NCBI GenBank assembly: GCA_008000375.1
Contig: SMOI01000337.1
Location: 6,361-34,433, forward strand
DNA: 28,073 bases
Direction: 5' to 3'
DNA from: Poteriospumella lacustris
Taxonomy: Eukaryota; Sar; Chrysophyceae; Chromulinales; Dinobryaceae
This document shows positions 19,966 through 28,073 of this stretch, one piece after another; position 1 is the first letter of the stretch; every line of letters starts with the position of its first letter. Position numbers and translations under genes: made by a program. The notes under the pieces are model-generated. The model was not told the origin of the DNA and did not search any database. It saw only the letters and a list, made by a program, of their open reading frames with translations.

Positions 19966-20225
19966 TTTACATCACACTATAGTACAGTACTGAACAATGC
20001 CCTACGGTCCAGCGGGACAGACAATCTCCTCCCTCCCCCACCACTGGGTACCTTAGGGCGCGTAGTTGGTCGCGAGGCGATGGGGCACCGTGTTCGCGAC
20101 GCGACCGACGCCGTCGTTGTCGTCGTCACCGTCGCCAAAGTCGTCGCGGTCGTTGTCGCTACCGCTGCCACTGCTGCTGCTGCTGGCGCTCTGCGGTCGC
20201 GACCGCATCGGCCCCGCCGCAGTCG
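19966..20225 (-). repeat. Copy B of the duplicated 3' cassette
   Basis: This contains the last roughly 55 codons of the 1224-residue gene, its TAA stop and about 70 nt of 3' flank, matching copy A (16900-17150). The 3' flank is more conserved than the coding part. On the minus strand it continues into three TGATGTAA motifs. Confidence 0.9.
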
Positions 20226-23200
20226 CTGCGGTCGTACCCGACAGACGCTTTGCCACGTGCGGCACCGCCACCGACGACGCTCGACTGCGGCCGCCATAGC
20301 CACTGCTGTGTCCACCGCCCGAGCTGCGCCGACGACGCCGGCGACCCGCGCTGCTGCCGCGACTCATCTGCGACGCCCGTCGCTGCGCCTGTCGCAGTCG
20401 TTCGTCGTGCAGTCGCTTCTGCGCGTACCGCGCGTCGGCCGTCTGCCAAATGCCGACGACTTCGCGCGGCAGCAGCACCTGCAGCGACAGCAGCGACGCC
20501 GTCGGCACAAAGCGCAGCGCCAAGAGCGACACGAGCACTTTGCCGAGCGCCGTGCGTCGGTACTTCGTCGACAAATCGGCGAAGTCGAAGACGGCGCGCG
20601 ACAAATAATGGCGCCGCAGCAGCCACCCGGGCACGCGGACTTCAAAGACACGCTGCTCGGTCAGCAGCCGCAGCCGTTGCGCCGGTGTCAACGACGACGA
20701 CGCCGTCAGCGACGCGGGATTGACGCGGCAGTGGTAGACGACGGTGAGGTCGTCGAGGGCGAAGAGGTCGCTCGACCACCGCGACGCGTCGTCCACCGCC
20801 GCTGCCGATGCGGCTGCCGCGGTGGCGCCGTTGGCGTCTCCTCCGTCGCCTTCGCCGTCGCCTTCGCCTTCGCCGTCGCCGGTGGCGGGAGGCGGCGGCG
20901 TTGTCGCTGCGGCGGGGTGGCGGTGGCGGTGCACGTCGCGGTGGTAGCGCGAGAGCAAATAGAAGAAACCGTCGGCGTTGTCGACGAGGCTCGTCCAGCG
21001 CAGCGTCGCCTCGTCGTATTTCGTCGCGAGGTCGACGTCGGCGTCTTCGAAGAGCGCCGCCCAGTCGACGAGCGCCGGGTCGCTGTCTTCGATGGCCACC
21101 GCGGCGGAACCGACGCCGCTGCTGCCGCTGAGCGGCGCGGCGCTGTCGCTGGCGGCGGCGGCGGCGGGTGTCGCTCGACTCGCGGCGCTGCCGTTGCTGT
21201 TGACGGCGGCGGTGTGGGCGGTGAGCGCGGAGAGGTTCGTGTTCGCACGCGGCCGGTTGCCACCGCCGCCGTCCGCGTCGCCGTCGTCGTCGTCGTAGAG
21301 CAGCGGCTCGTCACCGTCGCCGGTCGCGGCGCTGACGCTGGTCGCCGGCGCAACAGACGCCGCCGATGCGGCCGCTTTCGCAGCGACAGCGGCAGCCACA
21401 GCGGCGGCGTTGGCGGTGGCGTTGGCGGGTGTCGCGGCGGTGTCGTAGCGCGGCGGCGGTGTGTCGGTGACGCCGCGTGGCGCGAGGAAAACGAGCGTCC
21501 GAAAGGAGAGGCCCGTGATGCGCACGTTCGCCGAGAAGATCCGCAGCATCAGCGACACGTGCGACTGCCGCACGTGGAACCGCGACACTGTGTCGCGCGA
21601 CACGACGCCCGTGTGCAGGCGGCTGTACCGGCCGCGGCTGTACTGCGACGCCTGTGCACCGGACTCGCGACGCGGTTTGTACTCTGTACCGGGGCTGCGT
21701 ACACTTTCGGGCGCGGACGATATGGTCACCTGCGATTTGCGTCGCGAGGAATGTACGTCGCCCGGGGCGGGCAGCGGCGGCGGCGCGTGTCGCGACACCG
21801 TCGCCGTCGGCGCCGCGGCGCGCGCCACGTCGCCGCGTTCGTCGCCGCCGTGTTCCTCGTCGTCGTCGTCCTCGTCGCTACCGTCGCCGTCGCCGTCGCC
21901 GTCGTCGAAGGTGAAATCGCCGGCGAACGCCGCCAGCGTCACCACCTGCGCGCCGCGCTGCGCCGCCCGCCGCGCGTCCTCGCCGCCGCTGCCGCTCACC
22001 GTCCGCTGCTGCTGCTGCAGGTTGCGCGCGGCCAGCGCCTTGCCCACGACCTGCGTGCGCTCCCAGAGGCGCAGGTCAATGCGCAGGCGGCGCGCCACGA
22101 GGTGGTGCAGCACCGCCGGCCAGTGCCAGCGCAGCACCGCCGGCCGCGGCACCACCGCCACCGCCGCCGTCGCTGGCAGCCGCTGCAGCAGCCGCTGCGC
22201 GCGCTGCGTCGCGTCGCCGGCGGCCGTCAGCAGCGTCGTGAACCGTTTCACGAACGGCGCCAACGTCTCCGGCAGCAGCCCGCCGCCGCTGAACGCCGCG
22301 TCGGCCGGCACGTGGCACAGAAACGGCGCCAGCAGCCGCCAGCGATGCTCCTCGACGGCCGCCCGCCGCACGCGACGCGACGCCGCGGCGCTGTCGCCGT
22401 CGTCGTCGCCGTCGCTGTCGTCGTCGCTGTCGTCGTCGTCGCTGGACGCGTCGCTGTCGCTGGACCCGTCGCCATCGCCACCGTCGCCGTCACCGTCGCT
22501 GTCACCGTCGCCGTCGGCGTCGCGTGTCGCGAGGCGTCGCAGGAGGCGACGTGCGTAGCGGCGGGCGTCGCGCGTGTCGCGCTGTGTCGCGCGAATGGCG
22601 CGGACGAGGCCCCGCGGCGGCGGCAGTCGCAGCAGCCGCAGCACGACGAGGTCGCCCGCGTCGCAGCCGAACGGCCGCCACTCGCTGCCACCGCCGCTGC
22701 CACCGCCGCCGCCGGTGTCGCCGTGTGTCGCGAAGGTGTCGCGGTGCAGCTGCAGCGTGTCGCGGCGGTGCTCCGCCTCGGCGAGGGCCAGCGCGACGTG
22801 CGTGTGGAACGACGTGTGTCGGTGCGTGCGCACGTGCGCGTGCCACTCGGCGGCCGTCAGCGTCGTCGTCGGTGTCGCGCCGCGTGTCGCCGACGCCGCC
22901 GTTGCCGTCGCTTTGAAGAATTTGTCGAGAAACGGCCGCAGCGCGAGCCACGGCTCGGCGCCGAGGCGTTCGCCGGGGACGCTGCAGGTGCCGAGCGGTG
23001 CGCCGGTGCGCGAGAGCACCGCGACGGTGAAGCGCCGCGCGAACGACACGGCGCCCAGCGCCACCGTCGCCTCGTCGCCGTCGGTGGCGGTGGCGGCGGC
23101 GGCGGTGTCGTCGCCGGTGGCGCGGCGGTAGAGCGCGAAGGGGTCGGGCACGCGCAGCGGCGTGACGCCCGTGTGCGTCACGAGCTCCGCCACGGTCACC

Positions 23201-23727
23201 GGCAGCCGCAGCGCCGCGTCGTCGGCGTCGTCGTCGTCTGCGGCACCGGTGGCGCCACCGGCGGCGCCGCGCAACTGCCGCGCACCCGCCGCGGCGTCGG
23301 CTGCGACCGCAGCGTCGTCCGTTTCCAACGCCGCCGCCGCCGCCGCCGCCGCCGCGTCACCGGCGGCCGCCGACCGTTTCACGTCGCCGCCGCCGCCGCC
23401 GTTCGCGTCGTCGTCGTCGCCGTTCGCGTCTTCGTCGGCGAGGAACACGACGTCCGAGTTCACCGTCAGCGCGTGCAGCGAATGCGCGCGCACGAGCTGC
23501 GACGCCCGCGACGCGAAGAGCAACTGCCGCCGCCGCAGCCGCCGCAGCCGTTTCAACTTTTGGCGCTGCTGGCGCCGCAGAGTCTGGGTCTGTCTGGACA
23601 TCTGGGACGCCGCGCCACCGACGGACGCGAAGAACGCGCCGAAGCCGCCGCCGGCGCCGCCGCCGCCGCCGGTGGCAGCGTCGACATCGTCGCCGTCGTC
23701 GTCCTCGTCGGAGGACGAGTCGAGCAT
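20053..23727 (-). CDS. Large low-complexity GC-rich protein, unrecognised
   Basis: An intact 1224-codon frame from ATG at 23727 to TAA at 20053. It is rich in Ala, Asp, Arg and Thr, with Asp/Ser runs (MLDSSSDEDDDGDD; SDSDASSDDDDSDDDSDGDD), poly-Ala, poly-Gly and RRRQQRQKLKRLRRLRRRQ. Ordered-looking islands include LPVTVAELVTHTGVTPLRVP, SRLHTGVVSRDTVSRFHV, VDWAALFEDADVDLATKYDE, DGFFYLLSRYHRDVHRHRH and FEVRVPGWLLRRHYLSRAV. I recognise no family. The C-terminal tail is shared with 16989-17218, where differences are mostly synonymous or in-frame in this strand, supporting minus-strand coding over the equally long plus-strand frame. It may be the 3' part of one giant gene with the coding-like sequence upstream; the ATG at 23727 is the first in this frame but need not be the true start. 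Confidence 0.65.
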   Translation of the reverse strand: MLDSSSDEDDDGDDVDAATGGGGGAGGGFGAFFASVGGAASQMSRQTQTLRRQQRQKLKRLRRLRRRQLLFASRASQLVRAHSLHALTVNSDVVFLADEDANGDDDDANGGGGGDVKRSAAAGDAAAAAAAAALETDDAAVAADAAAGARQLRGAAGGATGAADDDDADDAALRLPVTVAELVTHTGVTPLRVPDPFALYRRATGDDTAAAATATDGDEATVALGAVSFARRFTVAVLSRTGAPLGTCSVPGERLGAEPWLALRPFLDKFFKATATAASATRGATPTTTLTAAEWHAHVRTHRHTSFHTHVALALAEAEHRRDTLQLHRDTFATHGDTGGGGGSGGGSEWRPFGCDAGDLVVLRLLRLPPPRGLVRAIRATQRDTRDARRYARRLLRRLATRDADGDGDSDGDGDGGDGDGSSDSDASSDDDDSDDDSDGDDDGDSAAASRRVRRAAVEEHRWRLLAPFLCHVPADAAFSGGGLLPETLAPFVKRFTTLLTAAGDATQRAQRLLQRLPATAAVAVVPRPAVLRWHWPAVLHHLVARRLRIDLRLWERTQVVGKALAARNLQQQQRTVSGSGGEDARRAAQRGAQVVTLAAFAGDFTFDDGDGDGDGSDEDDDDEEHGGDERGDVARAAAPTATVSRHAPPPLPAPGDVHSSRRKSQVTISSAPESVRSPGTEYKPRRESGAQASQYSRGRYSRLHTGVVSRDTVSRFHVRQSHVSLMLRIFSANVRITGLSFRTLVFLAPRGVTDTPPPRYDTAATPANATANAAAVAAAVAAKAAASAASVAPATSVSAATGDGDEPLLYDDDDGDADGGGGNRPRANTNLSALTAHTAAVNSNGSAASRATPAAAAASDSAAPLSGSSGVGSAAVAIEDSDPALVDWAALFEDADVDLATKYDEATLRWTSLVDNADGFFYLLSRYHRDVHRHRHPAAATTPPPPATGDGEGEGDGEGDGGDANGATAAAASAAAVDDASRWSSDLFALDDLTVVYHCRVNPASLTASSSLTPAQRLRLLTEQRVFEVRVPGWLLRRHYLSRAVFDFADLSTKYRRTALGKVLVSLLALRFVPTASLLSLQVLLPREVVGIWQTADARYAQKRLHDERLRQAQRRASQMSRGSSAGRRRRRRSSGGGHSSGYGGRSRASSVAVPHVAKRLSGTTAATAAGPMRSRPQSASSSSSGSGSDNDRDDFGDGDDDNDGVGRVANTVPHRLATNYAP

Positions 23728-25574
23728 GGGGCACGACCGTGTCGCGCAGCGCCGTGCGCGAGTCGACGAACGCGTCGGCCACCGCCGCGGCGCTCGCCCG
23801 TCGCCGCCGCCGCCGCCCGGCCGCCGCGCCGTCGTCGTCGTGTACGCGACGGCGGCCGCGTCGACGCGACACGCGGCGGGCCGTGTCGCCGTCGATGAAG
23901 CGAATCGCCGTCGTCCGCCGGTGTCGCGTGTGTCGCGCCGGTGTCGCCGTCCGCGTCGGTGGCGGTGGCGGCGGCGTGGAGTGTCGCGTGGCTCGCACGC
24001 TGCGCAGCGTCAGCGCCGACGCGGCGGTGCCTGGCGACTCAACCGCGCGACGCCGCCGCCGACGCCGACGTCGGTCGCCCTGCGACGCTGCGCCGCGCTG
24101 CAGCAGCGGCGCCAGGGCCACGACGCGACACGTCGCCGTCGCCGTCGGAGGCGTCGTCGTCGCGTCGCTGACGTGTCGCAGCGTGTCGCCATCACCGTCG
24201 CGGTCGCGATCGTCGGCGGCGGCGTCGTCGGTGTCGCGCAGCAGCGTCGAGACACGCGACAGCAGCGGCGCCAGCTGCAGCGGCGCCACCGACGCGCGAC
24301 GCGTCGCCACCGCCGCGCTGCCGCGACGCCGCCGTTTCCCGCCGCCGCCGCGCCGCCGCCGCGCCGCCGGTGCCGCTGCTGCTGCTGGCGCGTGTCGCGC
24401 GCGTATCGCAGCAGCCGCGGCCAGCGGCGGAAGAGCAGCTGCGGACGAAGAGCGCCGCGACGCTGAACACGTCGAACCGGCCGCGCAGCCGCCGCTGCAG
24501 CTCCGACGTCGTCAGCGCCAGCGGCCACGACGACTCCGCAGCGCCGCCGCCGCCGCCGTATGTCGCAGCGGTGTCGCCGTGTGTCGTGGCGGCGGCGGCA
24601 GCAGCGGCGCTGTGGTACGCGACGTGTCGCAGCGCCGTGTCGCGGTCGGCGGTGTACCACGCGGCGACCAGCGCCTCGTAGGCGGCCCACGCGGCGGCGG
24701 GGTCGTCGCTGTCGAGGCCCGCCGCGTGCGCCACCGACGCCGCGGCCTGTGTCGCGGCCTGTGTCGCGCTCTTGAACAGCGACCCCAGAAAACCCAGACC
24801 GCCGCTGGGGGTCTGGGTAGTGCGTGTCGCGTGTGTCGCGCCGCCGCCGTCGCCGCCGTCGACGTCGGCGAAGAGGTCGCCGGTGTCGCGAGTGTCGCGG
24901 CCGCCGCCGTCTTCGTCGTCGTCGGTGTTGTCGTCGTTGGCGGCGGCGGTGGCGGCGGCGGCGGTGGCGGGGGGCAGCGGGTAGCGCGGCCAGTGGCGCG
25001 GCCGCGGCGGCGGCAGCCGGTACCACGAGCCGCCGCACTGCAGCGTCTGCGGCCGTGCGCCGCGTGTGTCGCGTCCCGCCGTCGCGGGTGTTGTCGCGGG
25101 TGGCGGGCGGCGGCAGCGACGGAGCCTGACGCAGCTGCGTCCACGCGGCCGCGCCGCCCGCCGCCGTCGCCTCTGGCGGCCCCTGCGGCGACACAGACGA
25201 CGACGACGGCGCCGCTGTGGCGACGGCGGTGCGCCACTGTGTCGCGACGTGCGCGGTGCACCGGCGCGAGAAGAGCCGCTGCAGCCGCCGCCGCGTCAGA
25301 TGCGCCTCGCCGAGCACGAGGCGCCGCCGGCGGGCGACACGCCGCGCTCCGTCGCCGTGACACACGCCGCTCGAAGCGCCGCCGCCACCGACCCGGCAGC
25401 CAGTGCGCGTTCCACCCCGCCGGTGTCGCTCGCTGTGGCGACGTGTGTCGTCGGTGGCGCGGCGGTGCGCGGCGGCGGCCGCGTCAGCGTCCGCGTAGTA
25501 CGCCGCGTACCCCGCGCCGCCTCCGCCGCCGCCGCGCCCTCGGCACCGTCGCCGTCAGCGTCGCTACCGTCGCG
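23728..25574 (-). CDS. Coding-like GC-rich sequence in shifting frames (part of a larger gene, or a broken gene)
   Basis: No single minus-strand frame stays protein-like, yet plausible protein segments follow one another in different frames. They are LTRRRLQRLFSRRCTAHVAT with AAAWTQLRQAPSLPPP (about 25340-25100), then TLQCGGSWYRLPPPRPRHWP, LGFLGSLFKSATQAATQAA and GRFDVFSVAALFV (about 25060-24440), then RRASVAPLQLAPLLSRVS, TAIRFIDGDTARR and AAAVADAFVDSRTALRDTVV (about 24310-23730). The last runs into the frame of the next downstream gene. Causes could be unrecognised short introns, indel errors in extreme-GC sequence, or gene decay. The other frames and the plus strand read as Arg/Pro/Ala shadows. 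No domain was recognised. Confidence 0.4.
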
Positions 25575-28073
25575 TCAGCGGCGCGTCAGCGTCGTCCGTC
25601 GGGTGGCGCCGCAGAGAAACGAGTACGCTGCCGGTGCCAGCGCCGCAGCAGCGACGCCAACTGCCGCCCGCCTTCGCCCTCGGCGACGCTGTGTCGCGTG
25701 TGTCGCGGAGGGCGGCGGCGGCGGCGGGGCGGCAGCGGCGGCAAGTCGGAAGAGCGTCGCGTGGTCGACGTTGTCGTCGGCGACGAGCACCAGCGACAGC
25801 GACACGTGGTACGCGCGTAGTCCTCCGCCACTGTGTCGCCGCCTGTGTCGCCCTGGGCACCAACGGGACACAGGCGACGACACAGGCGACAACAGGCAGC
25901 GTGGGCGCAGCAGATGACGGGCGCCCCGAACACGCGAAAGTGAAACGCCGCGGCCGGTGACGTCGGGTCGCCGCCGGCGCCTAGCCGTGCGGTCGCGGCG
26001 CCACGTGACGCGCACGTGTCCCAGGTGCTGGCCCTGCGACGCGACACAGAGGCGCAGCACGAGCGTGTCGCCGTAGGCGGCGGGCGCAAACGGCAGCGCC
26101 CACCGCGGGGACGGCCCCGACGACCGACGCCGCCGCCGCCGCGCGCGGAGACCGGGCGACGCCGCGCGCCAAGACGACGCGCCGTGCGACATGCCACCGA
26201 ACCGCCCGCGCCACCTGCACCGCGTTGTCGCGGTGTCGTCGTCCTCGTCGTCGTGGACGCGACCTCGTCGTGTGTCGCGGTGTGTCGCGGGCTGTGTCGC
26301 CGTCCCCGTCGCCGGTGTCGCCGCCGGTGTCGTGGCGGTGAGCTGCGCCACGAGGCGGTGGAAGGTCGCGAGCTGCGTTGAGAGGCGCTCGGCGTGTCGC
26401 TCGCGCAGCGCGACGAAGGTCGCGACACGCTCCGCGACACCGGCGACCAGCGTCCCCGCCGCCTGTGTCGCGGCCTGTGTCGCGGTCTGTGTCGCGCCGT
26501 GGTCGCCTGTGTCGTCGGCGGTCGGCGACGGCGGCGGCGGCGGCGGGGCGAAGAAGACGCGCGCGACGTGCGTCAGGAACCGCGCGACACGCACCCGCTG
26601 CGCCGCCTGTGTCGCGGCGGCCTGTGTCGCGGCGGCGGCCTGTGTCCCGCTCACTGGCGACGGTTCTTCGACGGCGACGGTGTCGTGGACCCGGCGACGC
26701 GGCGCCGCGTCGAACGCAACGACGGTCGCCGCCGCTGACGACGACGCTGCGACGGCCGCGGCGCCGTCGGTGTCGCGCGCGACGCGGTCGCTGCCCGTCG
26801 CGGTCGCGGTCGCCGTCGTCGGGGGCGGCGGGTCGCGGTCGCCGATCGTCCAACCGAAACCGCCGCCGTCGGCGTCGACGTCGCCGTCGGCGTCGGCGTC
26901 GTCGAGGGCGGCGCCCGGCGGCGGCGTCGTCGTCAGCGTCACCCGCACGACGCTCTCGAGCGCCCGCTGCGCCTGCGACGGTGGCGACTGCGACACCGCC
27001 GCGGCGCGCAGCTTCGCCGCGTGTGTCTCGGCCGCCGCCTGTGTCGCGGAGGTGTCGCCGTGTGTCGCGTGTGTCCCGGCGGTGGCGGTGTCGCCGTGTG
27101 TCGCGGGAGACGGCGGCGGGGGCGGCGGCATGGTCCAGCGCAGCGTCTGCGGCGTCTGGGTCACCGCGAGGACGAAGAGCGTTTCGCCGGCCACGACGAG
27201 GCGCGCGCGCTGCTGCGTCGCCGCGTAGCGCCGCTCCTCCGCCGCCGCGTCTGCGTCTGCTGTGTCGCCGTGTGTCTCGTGTGTGTCACCGGTGGCGCGG
27301 TGGGGGCGCGGCACCGCCGAGAGCACCAGCGTCGACGCGCGCAGCCGCCGCAGCGCCTCGTGTCGCTCCTCCGCGCCGCCGCCGGCTGTGTCGCCCCCGC
27401 CGCGATAGGGCAGCGGCTGTGTCGCGGAGGGTGTCTCGGCCCACGGCAGCGCCAGGCAACACGCAGTGCCGTCGCTGACGACGCCGCGCGCGCGCGCCAC
27501 GCGGCGGTCGCTGGTGACCTCCCAAAAGCCCAGCGCCGTCGCGTTGAACGACGCGTCGACGTGCAGCACGACACCGGCCGGCAGCTGCGGCGAGAAGCCC
27601 TCCAGCGACAGACACACGTACCACCGCCGCGGCCGCCGTCTACGACCACTGAGACCGAGACCGAGACACTGTGTCGCGGTGTGTCGCGACACACCGGTGA
27701 CTGTGTCGCGACACACCTCCGACGACGGTGTCGCCTGTGTCGCCACAGTCGCGGGCATCGTCAGCTGTGTCTCCGGGTGGCGGTGGTAGGCGAAGAGCTG
27801 GGCGCCGAGGCGGGTGGCCCGGCGGCGTTGCAAATGGCGACGGGCGAAGGCGAACGGGTCGTGGTGACACAGCTGCGCGAACCGCCGCGCCACCTGTGTC
27901 GCCGCCGTGTCGCAGCCACCGCTGGCGGTGGCGGTGCCGCCACCGGTGACGCCGCCGGTGACGCCGCCGGTGACACGGCGCTGTCGCTGGCGGCGGTGCC
28001 AGCGATGCCAGCGGCGGAGCGCGGCCTCTTCGCCGTCACCGCCGCCGCCGGTGTCGCGGCCGGTGCCCCCGTC
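25575..28073 (-). CDS. Large GC-rich protein, 5' end beyond the window, unrecognised
   Basis: A minus-strand frame is open from the right edge to a stop at 25575 (832 codons, no start needed inside the window). Ordered-looking stretches: EEAALRRWHRWHRRQRQRR, ARRFAQLCHHDPFAFARRHL, RWYVCLSLEGFSPQLPAG with VVLHVDASFNATALGFWEV, and WALPFAPAAYGDTLVLRLCV with QGQHLGHVRVTW. The last two are beta-rich and faintly C2-like, but I would not assign a domain. Repeated peptides such as HGDTA, ATQAA and RDT arise from the iterated GCGACAC DNA word. After about 25990 the most protein-like frame alternates (FHFRVFGAPVICCAHAA, then AYHVSLSLVLVADDNVDHA, then GGRQLASLLRRWHRQ), so the last 400 bp probably contain at least one intron or indel. 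Confidence 0.5.
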   Translation of the reverse strand, partial: DGGTGRDTGGGGDGEEAALRRWHRWHRRQRQRRVTGGVTGGVTGGGTATASGGCDTAATQVARRFAQLCHHDPFAFARRHLQRRRATRLGAQLFAYHRHPETQLTMPATVATQATPSSEVCRDTVTGVSRHTATQCLGLGLSGRRRRPRRWYVCLSLEGFSPQLPAGVVLHVDASFNATALGFWEVTSDRRVARARGVVSDGTACCLALPWAETPSATQPLPYRGGGDTAGGGAEERHEALRRLRASTLVLSAVPRPHRATGDTHETHGDTADADAAAEERRYAATQQRARLVVAGETLFVLAVTQTPQTLRWTMPPPPPPSPATHGDTATAGTHATHGDTSATQAAAETHAAKLRAAAVSQSPPSQAQRALESVVRVTLTTTPPPGAALDDADADGDVDADGGGFGWTIGDRDPPPPTTATATATGSDRVARDTDGAAAVAASSSAAATVVAFDAAPRRRVHDTVAVEEPSPVSGTQAAAATQAAATQAAQRVRVARFLTHVARVFFAPPPPPPSPTADDTGDHGATQTATQAATQAAGTLVAGVAERVATFVALRERHAERLSTQLATFHRLVAQLTATTPAATPATGTATQPATHRDTRRGRVHDDEDDDTATTRCRWRGRFGGMSHGASSWRAASPGLRARRRRRRSSGPSPRWALPFAPAAYGDTLVLRLCVASQGQHLGHVRVTWRRDRTARRRRRPDVTGRGVSLSRVRGARHLLRPRCLLSPVSSPVSRWCPGRHRRRHSGGGLRAYHVSLSLVLVADDNVDHATLFRLAAAAAPPPPPPSATHATQRRRGRRRAAVGVAAAALAPAAYSFLCGATRRTTLTRR
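25831..25885. repeat. GTGTCGC-type hairpin, possible 53-nt intron
   Basis: Arms 25831-25849 and 25867-25885 are complementary over 19 nt with one mismatch (G-U in RNA); the loop is 17 nt. On the minus strand the interval 25883-25831 starts GTGTCG and ends GCGACACAG. Removing it would join the upstream protein-like frame (..VFGAPVICCAHAAC..) to the downstream one (..RAYHVSLSLVLV..) in phase. Confidence 0.6.
27677..27715. repeat. Two adjacent perfect palindromes centred on TCGCGA
   Basis: 27677-27696 is a 20-nt perfect palindrome (core GTGTGTCGCGACACAC); 27702-27715 is a 14-nt one (TGTGTCGCGACACA). Related palindromes are at 21590-21603 (GTGTCGCGCGACAC) and 21787-21798 (GTGTCGCGACAC). Confidence 0.9.

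Larger units (their letters stand above)
21160..28060. repeat. Dispersed GTGTCGC / GCGACAC heptamer family
   Basis: By hand count the plus strand carries about 70 GTGTCGC and about 18 GCGACAC in this block, against about one of each expected at this base composition. None was noticed as a cluster left of 20,000. They occur singly and in short tandem sets, for example a 12-nt unit CCTGTGTCGCGG near 26460-26500. They fall in all three codon phases, so amino-acid selection does not explain them. Confidence 0.85.

Noticed and set aside
19700-20060. The possibility that the GC-rich block is a contaminant or chimeric join
   Set aside because: The C-terminal tail and 3' flank of the GC-rich gene are duplicated 3 kb away in the moderate-GC part, so both belong to one genome; only spanning reads could overturn this.
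19897-23898. A 1333-codon plus-strand open frame antisense to the 1224-residue gene
   Set aside because: Extreme GC content removes stop codons on both strands. The plus-strand product is Arg/Val/Ala-rich without ordered islands, it begins in intergenic sequence, and differences between the two 3' cassettes are mostly synonymous in the minus frame.
24010-25365. A 451-codon minus-strand frame with long Arg runs
   Set aside because: Only its first 90 or so codons look protein-like. The remainder is an Arg-rich shadow of the neighbouring frames and was folded into the frame-switching region.

Overview
This 28 kb window is nuclear DNA of a eukaryote, most likely a protist. The evidence is short GT-AG introns (about 50-105 nt) that restore reading frames, typical start contexts (for example ACCATG), intergenic gaps of 0.4-1.1 kb, and eukaryote-style proteins: an FSH1-type hydrolase, sedolisins with signal peptides, and a type I membrane anchor. 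I cannot name the lineage from sequence alone.

Left part (1-16,600, roughly 50% GC by eye). A minus-strand gene running off the left edge encodes a serine hydrolase, an AMP-forming acyl ligase and a multi-spanning acyltransferase in one chain. It is divergent from a soluble secreted sedolisin (4674-6466). A non-coding stretch carries an 86-bp near-perfect inverted repeat (7172-7353). Next come a MetX/homoserine-acetyltransferase-type hydrolase (7614-8639), an acidic ankyrin protein (9017-9922, minus), a second, membrane-anchored sedolisin (11071-14147, minus), a small secreted protein (14731-15198) and a BspA/DUF285 repeat protein (15621-16562, minus).

Middle (16,600-20,050). A minus-strand gene with a candidate PD-(D/E)XK nuclease motif and an atypical kinase domain can be assembled from three or four exons. 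Beside it lies a C-terminal tail plus 3' untranslated segment that occurs again, nearly identical, at the 3' end of the next gene. The gaps hold simple tandem repeats.

Right part (20,050-28,073). GC content jumps abruptly to roughly 70-88%. The block is mostly minus-strand coding sequence for large low-complexity proteins I do not recognise: an intact 1224-residue frame, a frame-broken middle, and an 832-codon frame running off the right edge. It is saturated with the heptamer GTGTCGC and its complement, including palindromes and a hairpin that coincides with a possible tiny intron. The shared tail and 3' cassette link this block to the moderate-GC kinase gene, so it is probably not a contaminant or an assembly chimera.

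Functionally, the left part looks like secretory and digestive biology (two sedolisins, one soluble and one anchored) plus lipid acyl remodelling. The right part looks like a rapidly evolving region where a C-terminal cassette is shared by otherwise different proteins.
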